Shown piece by piece: positions 42,133-49,970 of a stretch of 64,000 nt of DNA (within the stretch, counting starts at the first letter, position 1; the number at the start of each line of letters is the position of its first letter). This stretch comes from Paenibacillus helianthi (GTDB lineage: Bacteria > Bacillota > Bacilli > Paenibacillales > Paenibacillaceae), in contig NZ_LVWI01000030.1 of NCBI RefSeq assembly GCF_001909055.1, positions 62,001 to 126,000 on the forward strand. Reading direction: 5' to 3'. The position numbers and the translations under genes were made by a program. The notes beneath the pieces are model-generated. The model did not search any database. It was not told the DNA's origin and saw nothing but the letters and a program-made list of their open reading frames with translations.

Positions 42133-43239
42133 ATGGCACGAGTTGAATTCCGGAATGTGCGCAAACAATTTGACGATCAGAACAAGCAGACCTTTACGGC
42201 GGTGGCGGGTTCCGATTTTGTGATTAACGATAAAGAATTTGTTGTGTTCGTAGGCCCCTCAGGCTGCGGCAAAACCACCTCGCTACGGATGATCGCAGGA
42301 CTGGAGCAGCAGACTAGCGGGGATATTGTGATCGGCGAACGCATCGTCAATAATCTTCATCCCAAGGACCGCGATATCGCAATGGTTTTTCAGGATTACG
42401 CGCTGTATCCCCATATGACGATCCGTGAGAATTTGTCGTTTGGCCTGAAGAATCTGAAGAAGCCGAAGGCTTATATTGAGCAAAAGGTCCAGGAGGCCGC
42501 ATCGATTCTCGGACTTGACGACATGCTGGAACGCAAGCCGCGCGAGCTGTCCGGAGGCCAGCGTCAGCGTGTGGCGCTGGGCCGGGCTATTGTGCGGGAT
42601 CCGCAGGTATTCCTCTTCGACGAGCCGCTGTCCAATCTGGATGCCAAGCTCCGCATTCAGATGCGGGTTGAGCTGGGTGAACTGCACAAACGCCTCGGCG
42701 CCACCATTGTGTATGTGACCCACGATCAGGTGGAGGCGATGACGCTCGGTGAACGGATTGTGGTCATGAATAAAGGAGTCATTCAGCAAGTGGCTTCTCC
42801 AACCGAGCTGTATGCGAACCCCCGGAATATGTTCGTGGCCGGTTTTATTGGTTCTCCGGCCATGAATTTCATTGATGCACGGGTGGAAGAAGAACGTATC
42901 CGGATTGACGGAGCGGAATTCGTTCTGTCACAAGATGCTGCGGAAGGGCTGAAGAGCTACAACGGGCGTGAAATTATTCTTGGCATCCGCCCGGAGCATA
43001 TTTATGGCGAAGATTTCGCACCAGGTGTATCCACAGAACATCAGATGCAGGCACATATCAAGGTTGTCGAGCATCTCGGCTCGGAGAATCTGGTCTACTT
43101 CAGAATAGGCAGCAGAACCGTTACCGCGAAGGTCCATCCGGAAACCAAGGCATACAGCAATCTCAGCAAGCAATTCATCTTCGATCTGAACAAAGCGCGT
43201 TATTTCGATCCGGCAACGGAAGAGAGAATCGATTGGTAA
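42133..43239 (+). CDS. sugar ABC transporter ATP-binding protein (MsmX/UgpC type)
   Basis: A 368-residue ATPase with Walker A GPSGCGKTT, Q-loop VFQDYALYPHMT, signature LSGGQRQR, Walker B VFLFDEPLSNLDAKL and H-loop YVTHDQVEAMTL. The C-terminal TOBE/OB regulatory domain contains LGIRPEHIY. Firmicute sugar importers often share one MsmX ATPase encoded elsewhere; here the locus has its own, so the importer is complete. GGAGGGG precedes the ATG. Confidence 0.95.
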   Translation: MARVEFRNVRKQFDDQNKQTFTAVAGSDFVINDKEFVVFVGPSGCGKTTSLRMIAGLEQQTSGDIVIGERIVNNLHPKDRDIAMVFQDYALYPHMTIRENLSFGLKNLKKPKAYIEQKVQEAASILGLDDMLERKPRELSGGQRQRVALGRAIVRDPQVFLFDEPLSNLDAKLRIQMRVELGELHKRLGATIVYVTHDQVEAMTLGERIVVMNKGVIQQVASPTELYANPRNMFVAGFIGSPAMNFIDARVEEERIRIDGAEFVLSQDAAEGLKSYNGREIILGIRPEHIYGEDFAPGVSTEHQMQAHIKVVEHLGSENLVYFRIGSRTVTAKVHPETKAYSNLSKQFIFDLNKARYFDPATEERIDW

Positions 43240-43275
43240 AGCAGCGGATCAAATCACAGAAGGAGGAGACAAGTC

Positions 43276-43977
43276 ATGCAGAAACTGAATCAGGTATTAG
43301 TCAGCACGGGAGTGGAGTCATTTAGGGAGATTGTGCCTATCACACTGCTTAGTCTGGCCAGCTCAGCCATGCTGGTGCCGGTGGTGATTTTCACGCCTAT
43401 GGCGCTGGCGTTTATCCTAATTCCGCTTCTATATATGCCTTTGTTCTATGGCGTATTCTATGCGTATCACCGGAGAACGGAAGGAAAGAAGCTGTCGGTC
43501 AAAGAGATGTTGTCGGGTGCCCGCAAGGGCTTTGTCCCAGCCGTCGTGTTCGGCCTGTTCTGCTCCTTGCTGGTGCTGGTTTTAGGGTCCACCTGGTGGT
43601 TCTACGGCGGCCGCGACGGAGTGGTGAACTGGACGATAGCCATTTTTCAGACTTATTTTGTAGCAATGGCCTTTGTCTCCCAATTCTATACGCTGGAGCT
43701 GGTGCTCCAGAATAAGCTGGGTATCTTCAAGGCCATGGGGGAGAGTGTTAAGCTCTTTCTCCGCTATCCTGCCTATACCATCGGTGCCTTCTTTCAAGCG
43801 CTGGTCGTTGGTGTAATGCTCGTGGTTACGGTTGTCGGTTTTGCCTCGCTGTTTAATGGCATGCTTGCCGTTTATCTGCATAAAGCGGCTTATAATGTGC
43901 TTCACCCTGACGAGGATGCCGGAGCTGATGGTGTTCCCGAGACAAATGCGGCCTATGCGGAAGGCAGGCTGATATGA
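43276..43977 (+). CDS. membrane protein of unknown function in the recycling operon
   Basis: I do not recognise a family. The 233-residue product has about five or six membrane segments (ITLLSLASSAMLVPVVIFTPMALAFILIPLLYMPL; VVFGLFCSLLVLVLGSTW; IGAFFQALVVGVMLVVTVV). A cytoplasmic basic loop YHRRTEGKKLSVKEMLSGARKG and an acidic tail are visible. General build recalls YesL/DUF624 proteins that accompany sugar ABC importers, but the sequence signature differs. AGAAGGAGGAG precedes the ATG. Its end overlaps the namZ start by 4 bases, so it is coupled to that gene. Confidence 0.75.
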   Translation: MQKLNQVLVSTGVESFREIVPITLLSLASSAMLVPVVIFTPMALAFILIPLLYMPLFYGVFYAYHRRTEGKKLSVKEMLSGARKGFVPAVVFGLFCSLLVLVLGSTWWFYGGRDGVVNWTIAIFQTYFVAMAFVSQFYTLELVLQNKLGIFKAMGESVKLFLRYPAYTIGAFFQALVVGVMLVVTVVGFASLFNGMLAVYLHKAAYNVLHPDEDAGADGVPETNAAYAEGRLI

Positions 43978-45221
43978 CCGGAAAGGGAAGCAATGGAGCG
44001 GACCAGCGTTCCGGTGACGGCCAGGTTTTACGCGGAAGGCAGGCTCCTGTAAGGAGGGCTGTCCGCAGCGGAGCGGACCGGCTTGCCGCAGGCTTTTCTC
44101 ATCCCCTGCTGGACGGACGGCGGATTGGGCTGGTGACGAATCCAACAGGCATCACAGCGGATTTTCATTCTACGGTGGAGGTTTGCAGAGGGCTTGCTTC
44201 CTCCAGGCTTACCGCTCTTTTTGCCTGTGAACATGGTATTTACGGCCAGCATCAGGCTGGAGTAAGGTTCGGGGATGAATTCGATGCTGTGCTGGGCATT
44301 CCCGTCTATAGCTTGTATGGGGAGCATAAGAAGCCGGTTTCTTATATGCTGGAGGGCTTGGACACCATTGTTTTTGATGTCCAGGATTTGGGGGTACGGT
44401 TCTATACGTATCTGTCGACACTTCTGTATGTTATGGAGGCCTGTGCAGAGCATGGCATAAGCCTGCTTGTGCTGGACCGGCCGTCCCCGCTTGGCGGCAT
44501 TGGCTGCGAGGGAGGGCTTTTACAGGAAGGCTATGAATCTATGGTTGGCGCATGGACCATGCCTATCCGTACCGGAATGACGATTGGCGAATTCGCGCGG
44601 ATGGCTAATGACAGGAAAGGTCTTCACTGTGATCTGGATGTGATTCCGCTGGAGGGCTGGACCCGGGAAATGGAATTTACGGATACGGGGCTGCCCTGGA
44701 TGCTGCCTTCGCCCAACATGCCGACTATCGAGACGGTGCGGGTGTATGGCGGCACTTGCTTTTTTGAGGGGACCAATCTGTCGGAAGGACGCGGGACGAC
44801 GATTCCGTTCCAGTGGATTGGAGCACCTTGGCTGGATGGCGCCTGTCTTGCTGGAGCGATGCGGAAGCATGAACTTCCCGGTGTGCATTTCCATCCCCTG
44901 CATGCAACACCGGCGTTCTCGAAGCATCAGGGTGAATTATGCGGTGGGGTGCGCTTGTTCGTGACAGACCCGCAGAGGTATGAGCCGGTGCACACAGGGC
45001 TTACTCTGCTGCATGAGGTGAGCACGCTGTATCCTGAGTATTTTGAATGGCTCACTCCGCCGGAGGGCAGGACGAGATATTTCATTGATTTGCTGACTGG
45101 CGGAGAGGAGGTACGCCGCTCTATCGGCACAGTGGAAGGATTGCAGGCAATTGCTGAGGAATGGCGAAGTGACAGTGCTAAGTGGCTGGCTATGCGTCAG
45201 CCTTATCTTTTATATTCTTAA
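43974..45221 (+). CDS. namZ: exo-beta-N-acetylmuramidase (NamZ, DUF1343)
   Basis: A 415-residue glycosidase of the DUF1343 family, whose founding member B. subtilis NamZ (YbbC) releases MurNAc from the non-reducing end of peptidoglycan fragments such as MurNAc-GlcNAc. Marks: LLDGRRIGLVTNPTGI, LFACEHGIYG, PVYSLYGEHKKP, TIVFDVQDLGVRFYTYLSTL, LDRPSPLGG and LPWMLPSPNMPTIETVRVYGGTCFFEGTNLSEGRGTT. In contrast to secreted YbbC, the N-terminus MTGKGSNGADQRSGDGQ is hydrophilic and shows no signal peptide, so the enzyme is probably cytoplasmic. It overlaps the preceding membrane-protein gene and lies 37 bases before nagZ. Confidence 0.92.
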   Translation: MTGKGSNGADQRSGDGQVLRGRQAPVRRAVRSGADRLAAGFSHPLLDGRRIGLVTNPTGITADFHSTVEVCRGLASSRLTALFACEHGIYGQHQAGVRFGDEFDAVLGIPVYSLYGEHKKPVSYMLEGLDTIVFDVQDLGVRFYTYLSTLLYVMEACAEHGISLLVLDRPSPLGGIGCEGGLLQEGYESMVGAWTMPIRTGMTIGEFARMANDRKGLHCDLDVIPLEGWTREMEFTDTGLPWMLPSPNMPTIETVRVYGGTCFFEGTNLSEGRGTTIPFQWIGAPWLDGACLAGAMRKHELPGVHFHPLHATPAFSKHQGELCGGVRLFVTDPQRYEPVHTGLTLLHEVSTLYPEYFEWLTPPEGRTRYFIDLLTGGEEVRRSIGTVEGLQAIAEEWRSDSAKWLAMRQPYLLYS

Positions 45222-45258
45222 ATCGTAACCAGATAACTGAATTTGGGGAGGCGCAGTG

Positions 45259-47046
45259 ATGGCAATCGTTTGGCGTGAAGTGGCAAGGCTGGAAACCGGT
45301 CTTGATGCGGCGGTCGCCGCAATGAGTCTGAACGATAAAATCGGCCAGATGCTGATGTGCGGATTCGATGGAACTGCGGCATCGGATGAAGTGCTTAAGC
45401 TTGTGGCTGACAACGGGATTGGCGGTGTGATTTATTTTGCCCGCAATGTGGAGTCGCCGGAGCAGGTTGCCTTGCTGACTGCGGATCTGCAGAAGGCTGC
45501 AGCCGAAGGGGGCAAGGCTCCACTCTGGATTTCGATGGACCAGGAAGGCGGGATGGTTGCCCGGATTACCGGCGGCATCGCCCTTATGCCTGGCGGGATG
45601 GCGATCGCCGCTGCCGGATCACTGGAAGATGCCTACCAGGCGGCACTTATCAGTGGCCGCGAGCTGGCCGCGATGGGCATTAATTTGAACTATGCCCCTG
45701 TGCTGGATGTCAACAACAACCCGCAGAATCCGGTGATTGGAGTCCGTTCTTTCGGAGAGTCGCCGGAATTGGCGGCTGATTATGGCGCGGCGATGATTCG
45801 CGGCTATCAAGAAGCGGGCGTTGCCGCTACAGCAAAGCATTTTCCGGGTCACGGCGATACTGACGTTGACTCACATCTTGACCTTCCAATGATCCCGCAC
45901 GGCCGGGAGCGGATGGATCAGGTGGAACTGGTGCCGTTCCGCAGAGCCATCGCCGAAGGTGTGGATGCCATGATGTCGGCACATATTTACTTTCCGGCAC
46001 TTGAGCGCGAGAAGCTGCCGGTTACACTGTCCAAGACGGTTCTGACCGGGCTGCTGCGTGAAGAGCTGGGGTACCAGGGGATCATTATGACCGATTGTAT
46101 GGAGATGAATGCTATTGCTGAGCACTACGGAACGGTGGAGGCATCGGTGCTGGCTGTTGAAGCAGGCGCGGATATGGTTCTGGTCAGCCACCGTGCCGAC
46201 CGACAGCTCGCAGCGATGGAGGCGATCCGCAGTGCGGTAACGGTTGGCCGCATCAGTGAAGAGCGGATTGATGAATCCGTCCTGCGGCTGCTGGCGCTGA
46301 AGGTAAAGCGGGGAGTGATTGCCGAAGGCAAGGAGAACGTGGGGATGGACGGTTCTATGGGTGCAGCCGGCGATAATCCTGGTGCAGGAGTGGTTGTCGG
46401 ACTAGAGGCTGGTGCCGTTGGGGGAGCTACGGCTGCTTCAGGAAACTCGGATTTCAGCGGGGAGCTTGCTGATCTTGGAGCTGCGGCTCATCTTGAAGTG
46501 GCACGGCGTATCAGTGAAGCCAGCATAACGCTGGTTCGCAATAACAGTTCTATCCTTCCCCTGAAGAAGACTGGGAGGACATTGGTGATTACGGCTGCCC
46601 CTGTGGTGGCAACGCTGGTCGATGAGTCGTTCTCAGCCGCACCCGGGCTGGGGGCAATGCTCGCAAGACACGGGCTGGACAGTATTGACCGTGTGGTTCC
46701 TGCTGCTGAAATCGGGACTTATGCGGCAAAGCTGCTGGAGGAAGCACGTACAGAGGAAGTCGTGCAGATTGTCGTTGGCACGTACAATGCCCAGTTTCAT
46801 GCCGGGCAGATTGAGCTGGTGGAGCTGCTGCTTGGTCTTGGAAAGCCGCTCGTGATTGTAGCCCTGCGCAATCCATACGATCTGCTGGCTATGCCGGGTG
46901 TTCAGGCTTACGCCGCAACTTATGAGAGCCGCCCGCTTGCGCTGGAGAGCGCAGCCCAAGCGCTCCTCGGACACATTGCGTTCCAGGGCAAATTGCCCGT
47001 TTCACTTGGCGGGGAATATCCTGCTGGCTGGGGGATGGGATCATGA
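45259..47046 (+). CDS. nagZ: beta-N-acetylglucosaminidase, GH3 (NagZ)
   Basis: A 595-residue glycoside hydrolase of family 3 that splits GlcNAc from GlcNAc-MurNAc-type fragments. GH3 marks: LNDKIGQMLMCGF, GGVIYFARN, WISMDQEGGMVARI, NLNYAPVLDVNNNPQNPVIGVRSFGE, KHFPGHGDTDVDSHLDLP (the His/Asp acid-base loop of NagZ) and the nucleophile Asp in IMTDCMEMNAI. A C-terminal domain of about 200 residues follows, preceded by a Gly/Ala-rich linker near residues 360-400. No signal peptide is present (MAIVWREVARLETG), unlike the exported B. subtilis enzyme. ATG 45259 follows GGGGAGG. The end overlaps the anmK ATG. Confidence 0.93.
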   Translation: MAIVWREVARLETGLDAAVAAMSLNDKIGQMLMCGFDGTAASDEVLKLVADNGIGGVIYFARNVESPEQVALLTADLQKAAAEGGKAPLWISMDQEGGMVARITGGIALMPGGMAIAAAGSLEDAYQAALISGRELAAMGINLNYAPVLDVNNNPQNPVIGVRSFGESPELAADYGAAMIRGYQEAGVAATAKHFPGHGDTDVDSHLDLPMIPHGRERMDQVELVPFRRAIAEGVDAMMSAHIYFPALEREKLPVTLSKTVLTGLLREELGYQGIIMTDCMEMNAIAEHYGTVEASVLAVEAGADMVLVSHRADRQLAAMEAIRSAVTVGRISEERIDESVLRLLALKVKRGVIAEGKENVGMDGSMGAAGDNPGAGVVVGLEAGAVGGATAASGNSDFSGELADLGAAAHLEVARRISEASITLVRNNSSILPLKKTGRTLVITAAPVVATLVDESFSAAPGLGAMLARHGLDSIDRVVPAAEIGTYAAKLLEEARTEEVVQIVVGTYNAQFHAGQIELVELLLGLGKPLVIVALRNPYDLLAMPGVQAYAATYESRPLALESAAQALLGHIAFQGKLPVSLGGEYPAGWGMGS

Positions 47047-48233
47047 TTAGCCCGCTCTGGAACCACAAGCCGAGCTCTGTGGTTGTTGGACTGATGTCCG
47101 GCACTTCGCTGGACGGCATAGATGCCGCGATCGTTTCTATAGAAGGAAGCGGTCTACAGGCTGAGGTTAAGCTGCTGCATTATTTCAGCACCCCATATGA
47201 TGATGAACTCAGGGAGCGGCTTAAGGAGCTGTGCACAGTGCAGCATTCATCGGTTGATCTGGTGTGCGGCATGAACGTGTATCTGGCGGAACGTTTCGCT
47301 GAGGCAGCCATTGAGGCCGTTCGCAATGCCGGAATGGAGATGAAGGAGATCGACCTGATTAGTTCGCATGGGCAGACCGTATGGCATATTCCGCAGCCGG
47401 ATATTCAGGACCCCTATCTTATAAGATCCACACTGCAGCTCGGCGATTTGTCCGTGCTTGCGAAACGGACCGGATGCATGGTTGTCGGAGATTTCCGTCC
47501 GGCAGATATGGCGGTGGGAGGGCAGGGGGCACCGCTGGCTCCTTACGGAGACCTGATTCTGTACCGCGATCCCGGCAAGGGGAGATTATTACAGAACATT
47601 GGGGGTATCGGCAACTGTACGGCGTTGCCACCGGCAGCGGGGCCGGAAGATGTGTTCGCTTTTGATACCGGACCCGGCAATATGGTCATCGATCAGGTCG
47701 TATACCTGCTGAGCGGCGGTGAACGGTCTTACGATGATGGCGGAACCTGGGCAATGCAGGGGACAGTAGACTGGATACTTGTAGAGGAAGTGATACAGCA
47801 TCCGTACTTTGGGCTGCAGCCTCCGAAGTCTACAGGCCGTGAGGTATTCGGCAAAGCCTACGCCGAGGAATTTGCCGCCAAGGCGAGAGAACGAAGTTTA
47901 GCCGATGCGGATATTGTAGCAACGGCTACAGCCTTTACCGCGCGGACGATAGCAGAAGGCTACAACCGGTACGTGTTCCCGTTATGCCGGATAGACGAGG
48001 TCATTGTCAGCGGTGGCGGCGCGCATAATGCTGCGCTGCTGGACATGCTGCAAGCAATGCTGCCGGATCAAAAGGTACTCACCTCAGGCCAACTAGGCTA
48101 CAACGATGATGCGAAGGAAGCTATTATTTTCGCTTTGCTGGGCAATGATTTTATGCACGGAGTGGCGAATAATCTCCCGTCCGCTACAGGTGCTGAGCGG
48201 CAGACTATTATGGGCAAGCTGGCCTTTCCTTAG
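47043..48233 (+). CDS. anmK: anhydro-N-acetylmuramic acid kinase
   Basis: A 396-residue cytoplasmic kinase that opens and phosphorylates 1,6-anhydroMurNAc to MurNAc-6-phosphate, the MurQ substrate. Marks: VVGLMSGTSLDGIDAAIV at the N-terminus (ATP loop), ISSHGQTVWH, VGDFRPADMAVGGQGAPLAPYGD with the catalytic Asp, NIGGIGN, FDTGPGNMVID and VSGGGAHN near the end. It starts inside the nagZ stop codon (ATGA). In a Gram-positive it implies that anhydro-muropeptides made by lytic transglycosylases are used. It is the last gene of the operon. Confidence 0.95.
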   Translation: MISPLWNHKPSSVVVGLMSGTSLDGIDAAIVSIEGSGLQAEVKLLHYFSTPYDDELRERLKELCTVQHSSVDLVCGMNVYLAERFAEAAIEAVRNAGMEMKEIDLISSHGQTVWHIPQPDIQDPYLIRSTLQLGDLSVLAKRTGCMVVGDFRPADMAVGGQGAPLAPYGDLILYRDPGKGRLLQNIGGIGNCTALPPAAGPEDVFAFDTGPGNMVIDQVVYLLSGGERSYDDGGTWAMQGTVDWILVEEVIQHPYFGLQPPKSTGREVFGKAYAEEFAAKARERSLADADIVATATAFTARTIAEGYNRYVFPLCRIDEVIVSGGGAHNAALLDMLQAMLPDQKVLTSGQLGYNDDAKEAIIFALLGNDFMHGVANNLPSATGAERQTIMGKLAFP

Positions 48234-48252
48234 GTGCTCGCGGCTTACACAA

Positions 48253-48292
48253 CAGGTGCTCAAGGCTGCTAACGGCTCTGAGCATCTGTTTC
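48253..48292 (+). terminator. weak terminator at the end of the recycling operon
   Basis: CAGGTGCTCA pairs with TGAGCATCTG (one G-T pair) around a loop of about 16 bases, followed by TTTCT. It lies 20 bases after anmK. Confidence 0.5.
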
Positions 48293-48360
48293 TGGATTTT
48301 GACCCCGAAATCCCCCGGTTCAACTATATGGGTACAAGAATTTTCCAATCTCCAATGTTA

Positions 48361-48537
48361 CGGACACAGTAGACACTATTTACTGGGAAAACCCTTTGGC
48401 AGACACTTGCGGACAGAGAAGGCGTTATTGGAGCGGAATTCCCCCGTTTTGTGCTGCCTCAGCCAGATTAACGTCTCTCCAGTCCGCAACCACCCCGAAA
48501 ACAGTGCTATTGTGCAAATAGCGACTCTGGAGTCCGC
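48361..48537. repeat. palindromic cluster: about 20-bp motif twice direct, twice inverted
   Basis: Forward copies lie at 48361-48381 and 48410-48429 (CGGACAGAGAAGGCGTTATT in the second). Inverted copies lie at 48467-48487 and 48516-48537 (AATAGCGACTCTGGAGTCCGC-type). Pairs of forward and inverted copies can fold into a large hairpin. No open frame covers it. It resembles a dispersed non-coding repeat, and similar elements elsewhere in the genome are expected. Confidence 0.6.
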
Positions 48538-48570
48538 ATAACACATAAATTGGGAACACGTACAAATAGC

Positions 48571-48748
48571 CTCCCCGAAGGGAGGCTGTTGTGTAATGTC
48601 CCGGAAAGGATGCAGCCAAAACCCGGCTGATTGCGAAGCGTGTGCTCACGGGGCATAGGCTCCAACGAACCAACCTTGGGGTTCTCATCCCCGGACGCAC
48701 GAACAGCCTCCCCGAAGGGAGGCTGTTCTATGACGTCCCGGAAGGGAT
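48571..48748 (-). repeat. tandem partial duplication downstream of the second tRNA-Arg
   Basis: Reading leftwards, the unit starts in the tRNA T-arm (ATCCCTTCC from 48748) and contains the GCCTCCC...GGGAGGC hairpin. It recurs 137 bases later as ATCCTTTCCGGGAC (48611-48598) and a second hairpin (about 48571-48590). The CGCAATCAGCC segment before the repeated tRNA tail matches the one at the first tRNA-Arg locus. Confidence 0.8.
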
Positions 48749-48807
48749 TCGAACCCCCGACCGTGCGCTTAGAAGGCGCATGCTCTATCCGGCTGAGCTA
48801 CCGGGAC
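48734..48807 (-). tRNA. tRNA-Arg (anticodon TCT), second copy
   Basis: It has the same cloverleaf as 18839-18912, with acceptor GTCCCGG/CCGGGAC, loop CTTCTAA (anticodon TCT), discriminator G and no encoded CCA. Two bases differ: CAGCCGG instead of CAGCTGG in the D-arm, and a G for A in the T-stem that makes a G-T pair. It points opposite to the first copy, about 30 kb away. Confidence 0.97.
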
Positions 48808-48838
48808 ATGATGTGACACTGAAAAGCAAGCAAAAATT

Positions 48839-48867
48839 ATGTTATCATATATAGATAACTTTTTCAA
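48839..48867 (-). promoter_or_regulatory. promoter of the second tRNA-Arg
   Basis: On the minus strand -35 TTGAAA (48867-48862) and -10 TAACAT (48844-48839) are 17 bases apart. An inverted repeat GTTATC/GATAAC (48841-48859) spans the spacer. Confidence 0.55.
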
Positions 48868-48876
48868 CTTTTTTTT

Positions 48877-48904
48877 TTGAAACAGCGGTGGGATATGCTA
48901 TAAT
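48877..48904 (+). promoter_or_regulatory. sigma-A promoter of ysoA
   Basis: The -35 TTGAAA (48877-48882) and perfect -10 TATAAT (48899-48904) are separated by 16 bases. Transcription should begin near 48911, which matters for choosing the ysoA start codon. Confidence 0.75.
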
Positions 48905-48943
48905 CTACAATTGATCATGGTTCGGAGAAAAGGAGGTGCCCTC

Positions 48944-49873
48944 ATTAATCATTCGAATTCCCCCGCCAAAGAGAATATCGTACTGTTTCCGAAGACGCTG
49001 GATTATTATCAGATTCAGTTGACGGTAATGCTGGAGAGTGAACGTTACGGGGAAGCGATGGAACTGCTGCGGTTTCTGCTGCAATGCCAGGGACAGGAAG
49101 AGCGGCACTACGAGGAATGGCAGTCACTTTTGGAATGGCTGGAGGCAGCCTTCCCCTATGCGGCTCATAACGGAGATGACAATTCGGAGAACTCTACGGG
49201 CGAGCAGGATCTGAAGGAAGAAGACATGGCCCGGATACTGGCTAAATCCAAGCTTGAAGAGGACGCGGATTATCCTAACAAGCTGCTGCACAAGGTAATG
49301 CACGAGCCTTTGTCGGAGGCGACGATTCTAGCGCTGGAGCAGTTGTCCTATCTCGAAGGTGGTCACATTGACGAGTCGCTTACCGGCTGGCTGGAGCAGA
49401 CCGCGGTTCATCCGCTCTTGCAGTTCAGGACCCTGCAGACACTCCGCCGACGCGGAGCTCAAGGTACCGTCGGGTTGCTGCGCTCCGGTGAGCTGTCCTA
49501 TATTGAGATCGAAACGGTACCGCTGGCCAATGAAGAATTTCCGCCTCAGGTGACCCAGGTGCTGGAACGGGTAGCTGAGCAGGCGGAGGTGCATGAGCCG
49601 ACACTGTATTATTTTGCCCAGGAGCTGTGGGGTCAGTTCATGATGTCAATTTATGGTTCGGATGAATACCGCAAGCTTCTTGAGGGAGAGGACGCGCAGC
49701 TAGATATATGGGCAGGTGCGCTGCATCAGATGGTGTCTGAGAGCCTGAACGGAACCCGTCAGGAGGAGGAAACGCGGGCCATGTACGGAATCACAGGCAG
49801 CATGCGCTTTCAATTCGAAGGGGCATACCGCTCTCTCAAAGGATTTGTTAAGAGTTCTCTACTTGATAAATAG
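48944..49873 (+). CDS. YsoA-like helical-repeat protein, apparent ATT start
   Basis: A soluble protein of about 309 residues, helical and TPR-like, with a Glu/Asp-rich stretch near residue 80. It occupies the position of B. subtilis ysoA, a TPR-type gene upstream of tig. Function is unknown. The frame is open from TTG 48911 and ATG 48917, but these fall at the predicted transcription start and have no ribosome site. A strong AGGAGGTG (48931-48938) lies inside the frame, 7 bases before ATT 48944, and no in-frame ATG, GTG or TTG is suitably near. The start is therefore called at ATT, with ATG 48917 as the alternative. Confidence 0.7.
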   Translation: MNHSNSPAKENIVLFPKTLDYYQIQLTVMLESERYGEAMELLRFLLQCQGQEERHYEEWQSLLEWLEAAFPYAAHNGDDNSENSTGEQDLKEEDMARILAKSKLEEDADYPNKLLHKVMHEPLSEATILALEQLSYLEGGHIDESLTGWLEQTAVHPLLQFRTLQTLRRRGAQGTVGLLRSGELSYIEIETVPLANEEFPPQVTQVLERVAEQAEVHEPTLYYFAQELWGQFMMSIYGSDEYRKLLEGEDAQLDIWAGALHQMVSESLNGTRQEEETRAMYGITGSMRFQFEGAYRSLKGFVKSSLLDK

Positions 49874-49891
49874 ATCAATGTTGTATATAAT
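49863..49891 (+). promoter_or_regulatory. sigma-A promoter of tig
   Basis: The -35 TTGATA (49863-49868) and perfect -10 TATAAT (49886-49891) are exactly 17 bases apart. The promoter overlaps the last codons of ysoA. tig starts 80 bases downstream. Confidence 0.8.
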
Positions 49892-49970
49892 ATAATGGTT
49901 ATTCTGTGCGTGAATTACGTGATTATTTTTAAGAAAACATGTAACCTATTTTTGGAGGGAAAAGTATAAT

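Noticed and set aside
18839..48807. The two tRNA-Arg genes as attachment sites bounding a 30-kb genomic island
   Set aside because: The tRNAs are inverted, whereas island ends would be direct repeats. No integrase lies beside either gene, and the enclosed genes include argS and other core functions.
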